NCBI RefSeq assembly: GCF_013377085.1
Contig: NZ_JACAAX010000024.1
Span: 26,231-90,230, forward strand
Source: Rhodoplanes sp.
GTDB lineage: Bacteria > Pseudomonadota > Alphaproteobacteria > Rhizobiales > Xanthobacteraceae
Length of the DNA: 64,000 bases
Reading direction: 5' to 3'
The notes beneath the pieces were generated by a model that ran no database searches, was not told the origin of the DNA, and saw only the letters and a list, made by a program, of their open reading frames with translations. The translations under genes were made by a program, and so were the position numbers. Shown here in pieces: positions 47,818 through 56,429 of the stretch. Position 1 is the first letter of the stretch; each line of letters starts with the position of its first letter.

Positions 47818-48266
47818 CCCGTCCTCCTGACGCGCGCGGCGGCGGCCCGGGCCCCGGCGATGCGTCGCCCCGAACCGCATGCGTCGCGTCGCATGCGCTT
47901 GTACCGAAGCTTATACGGACGAGAGTCGGCGTTCCGGCAGGATCTTGTGGGGGTGCGCCTGAGAGGGCGGCGCTGCGCTTCACCTCTTCGCAGCAGCGCG
48001 CTTTGGAGAGTTCGTCATTCCGGGTCCGCGCGCGTAAGCGCGCGGACCCGGAATCCATACCCCCGGTGCCGATTGCTCTCGGGACACAGGGGTTATGGAT
48101 TCCGGGCTCGCGAACCTTCGGTTCGCGCCCCGGAATGACGATCTCTGCAAAGCTCCCTCAGGGCGAGGGTACTGGCGCTCAACGCTGCTCCGAGCCCTGA
48201 ACCGAACGGCCAGGGTCCAATCCCCTGCCGGATTGGACCGCATTCGGCCGAGCAGCGCCCTCACGA
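47818..48266. other. Intergenic region with family A repeat
   Basis: 449 bp. It contains the family A repeat at 48013-48140. The EF-hand gene promoter should lie next to 47818. The rest shows no structure I can name. Confidence 0.65.
48013..48140. repeat. Family A intergenic hairpin repeat, copy 5
   Basis: CGTCATTCCGGGTCCGCGCG... to CGCGCCCCGGAATGACG. The inside has GGTCCGCGCGCGTAAGCGCG and CGCGGACC arms, GGAATCCATACCCCC and GGGGTTATGGATTCCGGG. Confidence 0.85.
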
Positions 48267-49398
48267 TCAATCCACGTCCTCGATCTCGCCCGGCTCGCCG
48301 CCGAAGGCTTTTTGGGCGAGCGTCGCCTCCATGAAGCGGTCGAGGTCGCCGTCGAGCACGCCGCCGGTGTCGGAGGTCGTCAGGCCGGTGCGCAGATCCT
48401 TGACCATCTGGTAGGGCTGCAACACGTAGGAGCGGATCTGGTGGCCCCAGCCGATGTCGGACTTCGCCTCGAAATCGGCGGCGGCCGCCGCCTCCCGTTT
48501 CTTCAGCTCGATCTCGTAGAGGCGGGCGCGCAGCATGTTCCAGGCGGTGGCGCGGTTCTTGTGCTGCGAGCGCTCGGCCTGGCAGACCACCGCGACCCCG
48601 CTGGCGATGTGGGTGATGCGCACCGCCGACTCGGTCTTGTTGACGTGCTGGCCGCCGGCGCCTTGCGACCGCATGGTATCGATGCGCACGTCGGCTTCCT
48701 TGACGTCGATGACGATGCGGTCGTCGATCACCGGATAGACGTCGACGCTGGCGAAGCTCGTGTGCCGGCGGGCGTTCGAATCGAACGGCGAGATGCGCAC
48801 CAGGCGATGGACGCCGCGCTCGGTCTTCAGCCAGCCATAGGCGTTGTGGCCCTTGACCTGGATGGTGGCCGACTTGATGCCGGCCTCCTCGCCCTCGGTC
48901 TCCTCCAGATACTCGATCTTGAAGCCATGCTGCTCGGCCCAGCGGGTGTACATGCGCAGCAGCATGTTGGCCCAGTCCTGGCTCTCGGTGCCGCCGGCGC
49001 CGGCATGCACCTCGAGATAGGTGTCGTTCTGATCGGCCTCGCCCGAGAGCAGCGCCTCGAGCTGGCGGCGCTCGACCTCGGCCTTGAGCTTCTTCAGCGT
49101 CGCCTCGGCCTCGGCGATGACCCCCTGGTCGCTCTCGGCCTCGCCGAGCTCGATCATCGTGACCTGGTCGTCGACCTCCTGCTCGATCCGGCCGATCGCC
49201 GTCAGGCTGTCCTCGAGGCCGGTGCGCTCCTGCATCAGGCGCTGGGCCTTCTGCGGATCGTTCCAGAGGTTCGGATCCTCGGCGAGCTTGTTCAGCTCCG
49301 CAAGTCGCGCGCGTGCCTTGTCGAAGTCAAAGATGCCTCCTCAGCAGCCCGACCGACTGCTTGATCTCCTCGAGGACCGACTGGGTTTCCGCACGCAT
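48267..49398 (-). CDS. prfB: Peptide chain release factor 2, programmed +1 frameshift
   Basis: Two segments: 49398-49330 (23 codons, M-R-A-E-T-Q-S...R-R-H-L) and 49328-48267 after a +1 shift at CTT-TGA-C, giving 376 residues. The internal Shine-Dalgarno-like AGGAGG lies just before CATCTTTGAC, the conserved feature that makes RF2 regulate its own synthesis through its own UGA. The second segment has the RF2-specific SPF region ([15 protein letters not shown]) and the catalytic GGQ in [16 protein letters not shown]. It terminates at UGA and UAA. Conserved neighbours rne, amiC and mrcA are separated here by microprotein genes and a catabolic cluster. Confidence 0.96.
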
Positions 49399-49809
49399 CC
49401 TGGATTCACCTCGGGGCCGTCCGCCCCACGCTTCCGACGGGCCGACGGGCCCGATCTCGCGTCCGCATGTAGCGGTCCGGGCAGGCGCGCGCAACCGCCG
49501 CCGACCGCCGGCCGCGCCGCGAGGCGGTCCCGGCCGGGCTCGCCCGCGGTCCAGTCCGACCAGATTGACGGCTTCGTATTAATCGCCAGGCAAGGCTAGA
49601 TCGTTTTTCCCCATGACCTAGCCTGCAGGTCGCCCCCGGGACGGCTTTTCTCAACGGTCCGTTTACGGAGCCGGAGAAGAGTGTCCTCACCGAGATACCA
49701 CTCGGGACCGCGGCGGCCGGGACGATCCGAATCACGCTGCGGCAGCAACAACAACGAGCGGTCGACCCCCGGGCCCCGTGCCCGGTTCGGCCAAACAGGG
49801 ACCCGTCCG
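49399..49809. other. Intergenic region upstream of prfB and microprotein A
   Basis: 411 bp between divergent prfB and the microprotein A gene. It contains an AT-richer stretch at 49560-49620 with TTGACG at 49565, where a promoter may sit, but I see no good -10 at the right spacing. No gene or repeat found. Confidence 0.5.
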
Positions 49810-49974
49810 ATGCTGCAAGCCACCGTCGACGACACCGCCGATCTCGACACGACCGAGCTCCACGATCCGACTGCCGCGGCGCTGCCGGCGGTCTCCGCCC
49901 TCGCGGACATGGTCACCGACATCCGCCGCATGCGCAGCGACGCCCAGCGCCGCTATTGCTTCATGGATCTCTGA
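49810..49974 (+). CDS. Microprotein A (54 aa), R-x-R-x-[DE]-A-x-x-RY-x-F family
   Basis: 54 residues, starting MLQATVDDTADLDTTELHDP after AGGGA. The acidic N-terminal half is followed by a C-terminal 22-residue module (DMVTDIRRMRSDAQRRYCFM plus DL) that aligns without gaps to the ends of the microproteins at 50745 and 51169. Hydrophobic and arginine spacing suggests an amphipathic helix ending in an aromatic tail. No family is known to me. Coding potential is supported by the conserved end and the ribosome site. Confidence 0.7.
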   Translation: MLQATVDDTADLDTTELHDPTAAALPAVSALADMVTDIRRMRSDAQRRYCFMDL

Positions 49975-50016
49975 ATGGACATCTGACCCGGCGGCTGCCG
50001 GCCGGACTCCGCCGGC

Positions 50017-50172
50017 TCAGTCGAGCAGCATGGCGGCGGTCCACAGGCCGCCGCTGACCAGGAAGACCGACAGGCGGGGGGTGGCCATCAGGGTCGAGGC
50101 GAGCAGCGCCGTCGTCAGGGCGGCGGCCCAGCCGGCGAGAAGAACGAGCAATCGCGCCCAGATGAACCCCAT
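50017..50172 (-). CDS. Small membrane protein (51 aa)
   Basis: 51 residues, starting MGFIWARLLVLLAGWAAALT with GGGAG eight bases upstream. Two hydrophobic segments (about 7-28 and 35-50) suggest a two-helix inner-membrane protein. It lies in the opposite direction, between microprotein genes A and B. I do not recognise it; its small size makes it less certain than the others. Confidence 0.5.
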   Translation of the reverse strand: MGFIWARLLVLLAGWAAALTTALLASTLMATPRLSVFLVSGGLWTAAMLLD

Positions 50173-50744
50173 GCGGTGCTCCCAGCGTCTCGCCCCCGCC
50201 GTATTTCCGCGTCCGTCGTACCGCGCCCGCCTCACCGCACCCGGACGCCCGGTCCGCATCGACGGTCCCCATCAGTGGGGTGCCCTGCCGTCGCGGCGCA
50301 CCATCACAATACATGCATGACGCTATTCGTGCATGACGCTCCCGGCTGCGCAACGCACAAGCGCGGGAGCGGCAGGCCTGAGACCCGCCGGCTGCGAGGC
50401 GGACCTGGCAATCAACGGGCCGCGGTGTAGGCACGACCCCTCGCCAGCGGGTCTCCGGGTCGCCGCCCGTCCGCGGTCGCTGATCCGCCAGCAGACGTGC
50501 AACCGCGCAGACCGGTGCCAGGCCACCTGCCTCCACACGCCAAGGACTCTCCATTCATTCTTTCGTTCGAAACCGTCGAAATAACCAGTCATTTCGCATC
50601 GCAACCGATATTTGATCAATAAGATCGCATCGAAGGGGTTGTCACGAGTGCGCCGCAATATCATGTTGATGATCTTGCGAACGATAAAATGGAAACGTCG
50701 AATCAGGGCTTCACGCAAAGACCGTCATATCACCAGGTGAAACA
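50173..50744. other. Intergenic region between microprotein genes A and B
   Basis: 572 bp. The right third (50560-50744) is clearly AT-richer than the rest of the window and likely holds the microprotein B promoter. An 11-bp direct repeat, TGCATGACGCT, occurs at 50314 and 50330 (16 bp apart). Minus-strand open frames here lack ribosome sites and are not supported. Confidence 0.55.
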
Positions 50745-50909
50745 ATGATTCGTGCTTCGACCCCCGACGCCACCCCGACCGTGCCGCCCCGCCGGAAGTC
50801 CCTTCTGGGTCTGACCCTCGCCGGTTTCGGCTCTGCCGTGGACATCATCCGCGAGGCCCATCGGCTGCGGATGGAGGCGATGGAGCGCTATCCCTTCGTC
50901 GATAGCTGA
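50745..50909 (+). CDS. Microprotein B (54 aa), same family
   Basis: 54 residues, starting MIRASTPDATPTVPPRRKSL with AGGTG five bases upstream. The C-terminal module (DIIREAHRLRMEAMERYPFV plus DS) aligns with those of microproteins A and C. The middle GLTLAGFGSAV is hydrophobic. A rho-independent terminator follows 43 bp after the stop, so it is a single-gene transcription unit with its own promoter in the AT-rich stretch. Confidence 0.75.
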   Translation: MIRASTPDATPTVPPRRKSLLGLTLAGFGSAVDIIREAHRLRMEAMERYPFVDS

Positions 50910-50951
50910 GCGCCCGCCCGGCGTCACGCCGGCGATCCGAACAGGCAAACA

Positions 50952-50980
50952 AGCCCCGGCCACCCGGCCGGGGCTCGTTT
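50952..50980 (+). terminator. Terminator of microprotein B
   Basis: GCCCCGGCC-ACCC-GGCCGGGGC followed by TCGTTTTG: a 9-bp GC stem and short T run, downstream of the 50745 gene. Confidence 0.75.
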
Positions 50981-51168
50981 TGTTGCGGACCGCGTGGCGA
51001 TCGGCGGTCCGGTGTGCGGCCTGCTCGAGCGGCCCCGGCTGTGACGGTGCGGCACAGATCGATGTCCGGAAAACCACTTATTCTGATGCCGTCGAAGCGC
51101 AATATCAGGCAGGACACGGCGATGAAGCGAAACGCCGATCATAATTTCGTCGACCAGGACACTGAATC

Positions 51169-51315
51169 ATGAATCTCGAAACCCCGATCGAACTCTCGAC
51201 CGCACCGGCCGGCAACTCCTTCGTGCGCGCGCTGCGCTCGGTCGCCGACGTCTTCCGCGAGACCAAGCGTCTGCGCAGCGAGGCTGCGGCCCGCTACCCG
51301 TTCCTGCAGGTCTGA
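51169..51315 (+). CDS. Microprotein C (48 aa), same family
   Basis: 48 residues, starting MNLETPIELSTAPAGNSFVR. The end (DVFRETKRLRSEAAARYPFL plus QV) aligns with A and B; the shared core is R-[LM]-R-[SM]-[DE]-A-x-x-R-Y-[PC]-F. The ribosome site (AGGA, eleven bases away) is weak. A strong terminator follows. The sequence GCAATATCA occurs 70 bp before this start and 90 bp before the start of B, so the two may share a regulatory site. Confidence 0.72.
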   Translation: MNLETPIELSTAPAGNSFVRALRSVADVFRETKRLRSEAAARYPFLQV

Positions 51316-51369
51316 GCCTGCCGCACTCTGCCCGGGCCCCCGTCCCGGGTTGCTCCACCCCCGTGAGCC

Positions 51370-51404
51370 AAAAAGCCCCCGCCGATCGCCGGCGGGGGCT
51401 TTTT
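51370..51404 (+). terminator. Strong bidirectional terminator
   Basis: AAAAAGCCCCCGCCGATCGC then CGGCGGGGGCTTTTT: long GC stem flanked by A and T runs, so it can end both microprotein C (plus) and mrcA (minus). Confidence 0.9.
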
Positions 51405-51520
51405 GCTTTTGACAGGCTCGCACGGGCGACGCCAAGCGTGCCGGGGGCGATACCAGGGAACCCGATGCGGGGCGGCGCCCTCGGAAAAAGAGACCGCAGG
51501 CGGCGGGAACGACCGAGAGG

Positions 51521-53989
51521 TCAGTACAGCCCACCCGTGCCGGTGCGCACGGCGCGGTCGACCTCGGGGGTCACGCCGATCGGCTGGCCGTCCGGCCCGA
51601 GCGTGCCGACCATGGTTGCGCTGTCGGCCGGCGCCGTGCCGGGCTTGTAGGCCTCCAGGATCGCCTTCTGGGTGCCGGGGCCGGCGCGGGTGCCGGACTG
51701 GGCGTCGATGCGGATCAGCTTGATGCCGGGCGGCACCCGGAACGGCACCGGGGCCTTGTCGGCGAGCGCCACCTTGAGGAAGTCGCGCGCCACCGGGGCG
51801 GCGAGGTGGCCGCCCGAGGCGCCCCGGCCGATATGGCGCGGCTTGTCGTAGCCGAGATAGACGCCGACCGCGATCTCCGGCGTGAAGCCGACGAACCACA
51901 CGTCCTTCTCGTCGTTGGTGGTGCCGGTCTTGCCGGCCACCGGCTTGCCGACGGCCGCGACCGTGTTGCCGGTGCCGCGCTGGACGACGCCCTCCATGAT
52001 CGAGGTGATCTGGTAGGCCGTCATCGGGTCGAGCACCTGCTCACGGCGGTCGATCAGGCCGGGCTCGGCCTGGTTCTGCCAGCCGTCGGCGTCGCAGCCG
52101 CGGCATTCGCGCTGGTCGTGCTTGTAGATGGTCTTGCCGGTGCGGTCCTGGATGCGGTCGATCAGGGTCGGGGTGATGCGGCGGCCGCCATTGGCGATCA
52201 TCGAATAGGCCGTGGTCATCCGCATCACGGTCGTCTCGCCGGCGCCGAGCGCGTAGGACAGATAGGGCGGCATGTTGTCGTAGATGCCGAACCGCTTGGC
52301 GTATTCGGCGATCAGCGGCATGCCGACGTCCTGGGCGAGCCGCACCGTCATGACGTTGCGCGACTGCTCGATGCCGAACCGCAGGGTCTGCGGACCGTAA
52401 TACTTGCCGGTCGAGTAGTTCTCCGGCCGCCACACGCCGATGCCGGGGCCCTGGTCGATCTCGATCGGCGCGTCCATGACGATGGTCGAGGGCGTGTAGC
52501 CGTTGTCGAGGGCGGCCGAGTAGACCAGCGGCTTGATCGACGAGCCGGGCTGGCGCATCGCCTGGGTGGCGCGGTCGAACTGGCTCTGGTCGAACGAGAA
52601 GCCGCCGACCAGTGCGAGCACGCGGCCCGTCACCGGGTCCATCACCACCATGGCGCCGGAAATTTCGGGGAGCTGGCGCAGCCGGTACTGGCCGTTGCTG
52701 CCGGCGATCGGCTCGACATAGACGACGTCGCCCGGCTCGAGCACCTGCGAGGCCTTGGCGACCACCTTGCCCTTGTTGGGGCCGGCGAGCGGCTTCGCCC
52801 ATTTCAGCCCGTCGAGCGGGACGATGCCGACCAGCCGGTCGCGCGACACCGCGCCGCCCGGCTCACGGGCCGGCTGCAGGCCGACCCGCGCCGTCTGGTC
52901 CGAGGTCTCCAGCACCACGGCGAGCCGCCAGGGTGCGACGTCGTTGAGCGCCCGCACGTCGGCGAGCCGCACGCCCCAGTCGCCCGCGGCGTCGAGCCTG
53001 GTGACCGGGCCGCGCCACCCTTGCGTCTCGTCGAAGCGCACCAGCGCGTCCGTGAAGGCCTTGCGGGCCATCACCTGCAGCTTGGGATCCAGCGTCGTGC
53101 GGATCGACAGGCCACCCTCGTAGAGGCGCTTCTCGCCGAACTTTTCCGAGATCTCGCGGCGCACCTCCTCGGCGAAATACTCACCCGCGAAGATGTGGGC
53201 GCCGGTCGGCCGCGGCGTCACGTTGAGCGGCTCCTTGCGGGCGGCTTCGGCTTCCGCCGGCGTGATCCACTCGTTCTCGCGCAGGCGGTCGATGACGTAG
53301 TTGCGGCGCTCGACGGCGCGCTCGCGCTGGCGGAACGGATGGAGCTGCGAGGGCGCCTTCGGCAGCGCCGCCAGATAGGCCGCCTCGGCGATCGAGAGAT
53401 CGTTGACCGACTTGTCGAAGTAGAGGAGCGAGGCGGCCGCGACGCCGTAGGCCGAGAAGCCGAGATAGATCTCGTTGAGATAGAGCTCGAGGATGCGGTC
53501 CTTCGAGTAGGTGCGCTCGATCTTGAGGGCGAGCAGCGCCTCCTTGATCTTGCGGTCGAACGACACCTCGTTGGTGAGCAGGAAGTTCTTGGCCACCTGC
53601 TGCGTGATGGTCGAGGCGCCCTGCGGCCGCCGGTTCGACCCGAGATTCTGGGCGAACAGCACGCCGGCGCGGGCGATGCCGGTGAAGTCGAGGCCGCCGT
53701 GCTCGTAGAAGTTCTTGTCCTCGGCCGCCAGGAAGGCGTTGATCACCCGCTTGGGGATCGCCTGGATGGGCAGATAGAGCCTGCGCTCGCGGGCATATTC
53801 GGCGAGCAGCGCGCCGTCGACCGCGTGGACGCGGGTCATCACCGGCGGCTCGTATTCCTGGAGCTGGGTGTAGTCGGGCAGGTCCTTGGAGAAATGCCAG
53901 ATCAGTCCGGCGGCAGCCGCGATCCCGACCAGGAACAGGATCGTTCCGATCGTGAACAGGAAGCCGAAGAACCGCAGGATCAGTCTCAT
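51521..53989 (-). CDS. mrcA: Penicillin-binding protein 1A
   Basis: 822 residues, a bifunctional peptidoglycan synthase. A short membrane anchor (FFGFLFTIGTILFLVGIAAA) is followed by the GT51 glycosyltransferase with AAEDKNFYEHGG, GASTITQQVAKN, RKIKEALLALKIE and ELYLNEIYLG, then the transpeptidase with SSIK (in RQPGSSIKPLVY), SRN and KTGTT. An OB-like domain lies between them. A cysteine pair in DQRECRGCDADGW near the transpeptidase C-terminus is unusual. amiC, its usual neighbour, is now 5.8 kb away. Confidence 0.96.
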   Translation of the reverse strand: MRLILRFFGFLFTIGTILFLVGIAAAAGLIWHFSKDLPDYTQLQEYEPPVMTRVHAVDGALLAEYARERRLYLPIQAIPKRVINAFLAAEDKNFYEHGGLDFTGIARAGVLFAQNLGSNRRPQGASTITQQVAKNFLLTNEVSFDRKIKEALLALKIERTYSKDRILELYLNEIYLGFSAYGVAAASLLYFDKSVNDLSIAEAAYLAALPKAPSQLHPFRQRERAVERRNYVIDRLRENEWITPAEAEAARKEPLNVTPRPTGAHIFAGEYFAEEVRREISEKFGEKRLYEGGLSIRTTLDPKLQVMARKAFTDALVRFDETQGWRGPVTRLDAAGDWGVRLADVRALNDVAPWRLAVVLETSDQTARVGLQPAREPGGAVSRDRLVGIVPLDGLKWAKPLAGPNKGKVVAKASQVLEPGDVVYVEPIAGSNGQYRLRQLPEISGAMVVMDPVTGRVLALVGGFSFDQSQFDRATQAMRQPGSSIKPLVYSAALDNGYTPSTIVMDAPIEIDQGPGIGVWRPENYSTGKYYGPQTLRFGIEQSRNVMTVRLAQDVGMPLIAEYAKRFGIYDNMPPYLSYALGAGETTVMRMTTAYSMIANGGRRITPTLIDRIQDRTGKTIYKHDQRECRGCDADGWQNQAEPGLIDRREQVLDPMTAYQITSIMEGVVQRGTGNTVAAVGKPVAGKTGTTNDEKDVWFVGFTPEIAVGVYLGYDKPRHIGRGASGGHLAAPVARDFLKVALADKAPVPFRVPPGIKLIRIDAQSGTRAGPGTQKAILEAYKPGTAPADSATMVGTLGPDGQPIGVTPEVDRAVRTGTGGLY

Positions 53990-54278
53990 CGCCCCATTCC
54001 CCGCAATGGCGCACCGCTCCGGATCGCCCGGTCCCCCGGCCCGACCCGAGTATCGCTGCCGCCCGGCCTCCCCCGGCCGGCGCTCCAGGTCGATCCCCGG
54101 CCGCACGGCCTTCTGCCCGGGCGCAGGTCCGCGCCGGCGTGCCGATCGTCCGTCCGCGTTGGTCGCCCGGTTTTATGGTCAAACTGAGGCTTCGGCCAGT
54201 GGGGTCGGCCAGGGAGTCGGGGGCCCCGGCCGCGGTTTCGGCCGCGGCGTGGCCCCGATCGAGGCTCCGAACAGGCGC

Positions 54279-55217
54279 TCAGGCGGCGACGGTCCAGCCT
54301 ACCCCTGCCCGGCCCTTGAGGCCCAGGCTCCGGCGGGCCTCGTCCGGGGTGGCGATCTCCAGGCTCAGCTCCGTGGCGATGCGGATGATCGCCGCGACCT
54401 GCTCGGCGCTGCTCTGTGCCAGCCGACCGGGGCCGAGATAGAGATTGTCCTCCAGGCCGACCCGGACATTGCCGCCGAGCGCCATGGCGACGCAGGTCAG
54501 CGGAAGCTGCGCCCGTCCGGCCGCGCAGCACGACCACACGAAATTCTCGGCGCCGAGCGTTTTTCGCGCGGTCTCCACCATGAAGACGAGGTTTTCGGGG
54601 GTCGCCGGGATGCCGCCCAAAATGCCCAGCACGAACTGGATGTAGAGCGGCGCCTTCAACACGCCGGTGTCGAGCAGGTACTTGACGTTGTTGATCATGC
54701 CGACGTCGTAGATCTCCAGCTCCGGCTTGGTGCCGGCCGCGTGCATCGCCTTGGTGAAGACCTTGATGCTGCGGAACGTGTTGGGGAAGATCAAGTCCTC
54801 GGTCGACTGCAGATAGGGGATCTCCCACTCGTGCAGCGGCGTCTTGATCTTGTCGGCGAGCGGATGGATCGCGAAGTTCATCGAGCCGGCGTTGAGCGAG
54901 GCCAGCTCGGGCCGCAGCACGCCGATCGGCTTGACCCGCTCCTCCGGGCTCATGCCGAGGCCGCCCCCGGTGGTGACGCAGATGGCGGCGTCGCATCTGT
55001 CGTGGATAGCGGCGGCGATCTGCCGAAACAGCGCGACGTCGCTCGACGGGCGGCCGTCCTTCGGATCGCGGGCATGGATATGCACGACGGCAGCGCCGGC
55101 GTGGGCGGCGCCCACGGCCTGCTCGACGATCGCGTCGGGCGTGCTGGGGAGATATGGCGACAGGCTGGGGACATGGACGCCCCCGGTGATCGCCGCCGTG
55201 ACGATCAGCTTGCTCAT
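54279..55217 (-). CDS. Beta-keto acid cleavage enzyme (BKACE, DUF849)
   Basis: 312 residues. The N-terminus MSKLIVTAAITGGVHVPSLS and the zinc-binding histidines in VVHIHARDPKDGRPS mark the family, with ICVTTGGGLGMSPEER and SLNAGSMNFA following. Family members condense a beta-keto acid with acetyl-CoA, giving acetoacetate and an acyl-CoA. Its start overlaps the stop of the ketopantoate-reductase-like gene by four bases, so the two are coupled. A catabolic role with the adjoining dehydrogenases is inferred; the keto acid is unknown. Confidence 0.92.
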   Translation of the reverse strand: MSKLIVTAAITGGVHVPSLSPYLPSTPDAIVEQAVGAAHAGAAVVHIHARDPKDGRPSSDVALFRQIAAAIHDRCDAAICVTTGGGLGMSPEERVKPIGVLRPELASLNAGSMNFAIHPLADKIKTPLHEWEIPYLQSTEDLIFPNTFRSIKVFTKAMHAAGTKPELEIYDVGMINNVKYLLDTGVLKAPLYIQFVLGILGGIPATPENLVFMVETARKTLGAENFVWSCCAAGRAQLPLTCVAMALGGNVRVGLEDNLYLGPGRLAQSSAEQVAAIIRIATELSLEIATPDEARRSLGLKGRAGVGWTVAA

Positions 55218-56284
55218 GGCGCTGTTTCCCTGTGATGCACCGCGGTCTGCGATTCGACTCGGCCCAGGCACGTCCTCATGCGGTCCAGGTTGTCGCTGAA
55301 ATCCGGCAGCGTCTTCGTCGCCTCGGCTTCCGTGACCAGCCCGACGACGAAATCATTGCACGGCGTCTTCACGCCGGCGGCTCTCCCCTTCTGGCACACG
55401 TACCCGTTGATCTGGTTGATTTCCGTCTTCCGGCCCTTCTCCAGATCCTGGAGCATGCTGGCTTTCAGCTTGGCGTGACGGGACCAGACGCGACGATAGA
55501 ACGGCATCTTGCCGTCGACCGTTTCTCCCGGCTCGAGCTCCAGGAGCTCCATGTCCTCACCCTGCATTTCGGCGAGGCGTATTCCGTGAGCCCGGGCCAC
55601 CTTGATCGTCTCGTCGGCGACATGCGACAGGAACCCCATCGCGTCGCGGTTCTCCAGAACATCGCCGAACGTGCAGCCCAGCGCCGCCGACACCCCGCTG
55701 AACGTCGCGTTCATCAGAAGCTTCGACCAGCGGATGGGCATCAGATTGTCGACGACCTGACAGCCGCCGACCGCCGACAGGGCCTCTTGGACCCTGCGGA
55801 GCCTCGGGGTCAGGCGGCCGTCAATCTCGCCGATGTCGAATCCGAAGCTCTGCAGCGCCTCCAGCGTGGAGGTCAGCATCGAGACGCCCGGCTCGCGCCA
55901 CGTCGCCCCGAACCCGACGGTTCCGCCGATCGTGCGCGCGATGCCGACACGCGATGCCACCGATTCCTCCGGAATGCCGTTCTGCAGCGTGCACACGGTG
56001 CTATCGGGTCCGAGATGCGGCAGCAGCGCCGCCAGCGCCGAGTCGTTGTAAGTCTGCTTCGTCAATAGGAATACGATGTCGTACAGGCCCTCCATTTGTG
56101 GGGGCAAAATCGCTCGCACCGGGACCGTGATGTCGAGGAACCCGGTGATCCGCGCGCCTTTGGTATTCAGGGCTTCGACGTTCTTCTCGTCGACGTCGAT
56201 CAGGACGACGTCCTGTCCGCTCCTGGTGATCAGCGCGCCGACCACGATCCCCAGAGAACCGGCTCCCATCACCGCCATTGTCAT
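55214..56284 (-). CDS. Ketopantoate reductase-family dehydrogenase (ApbA/PanE-like)
   Basis: 356 residues. It has the Rossmann start MGAGSLGIVVGALI and the family's later elements TLQNGIPEE and WSKLLMNATFSGVSA. The family includes ketopantoate reductase, but members in catabolic clusters reduce or oxidise other 2-keto or hydroxy acids, and this is longer than true PanE (about 300). Coupled to BKACE by the 4-bp overlap. With the SDR and MFS genes it probably prepares the keto acid that BKACE cleaves. Start follows GGGAGA. Confidence 0.85.
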   Translation of the reverse strand: MTMAVMGAGSLGIVVGALITRSGQDVVLIDVDEKNVEALNTKGARITGFLDITVPVRAILPPQMEGLYDIVFLLTKQTYNDSALAALLPHLGPDSTVCTLQNGIPEESVASRVGIARTIGGTVGFGATWREPGVSMLTSTLEALQSFGFDIGEIDGRLTPRLRRVQEALSAVGGCQVVDNLMPIRWSKLLMNATFSGVSAALGCTFGDVLENRDAMGFLSHVADETIKVARAHGIRLAEMQGEDMELLELEPGETVDGKMPFYRRVWSRHAKLKASMLQDLEKGRKTEINQINGYVCQKGRAAGVKTPCNDFVVGLVTEAEATKTLPDFSDNLDRMRTCLGRVESQTAVHHRETAP

Positions 56285-56429
56285 CGCCGTTCTCCCACCC
56301 GCGTCGGGGTCATCTCCTGCTCGTTCGGATCGGTGAACAGCACCCGTTCGGGACGCCGCTCCCCGCCTTCCTTCCGGCAGGCCCTGGATGTCTCCAGGAA
56401 ACCCGCCGAAAGGCCCGCGAGTCCGCGGC

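Noticed and set aside
46754..48058. 434-residue antisense frame over the EF-hand gene
   Set aside because: It is a shadow of the EF-hand gene and the repeat; the DxDxDG motifs on the other frame decide the coding strand.
50323..50718. Minus-strand frame of 131 residues between microproteins A and B
   Set aside because: Composition changes abruptly, no ribosome site, crosses the AT-rich promoter region of microprotein B.
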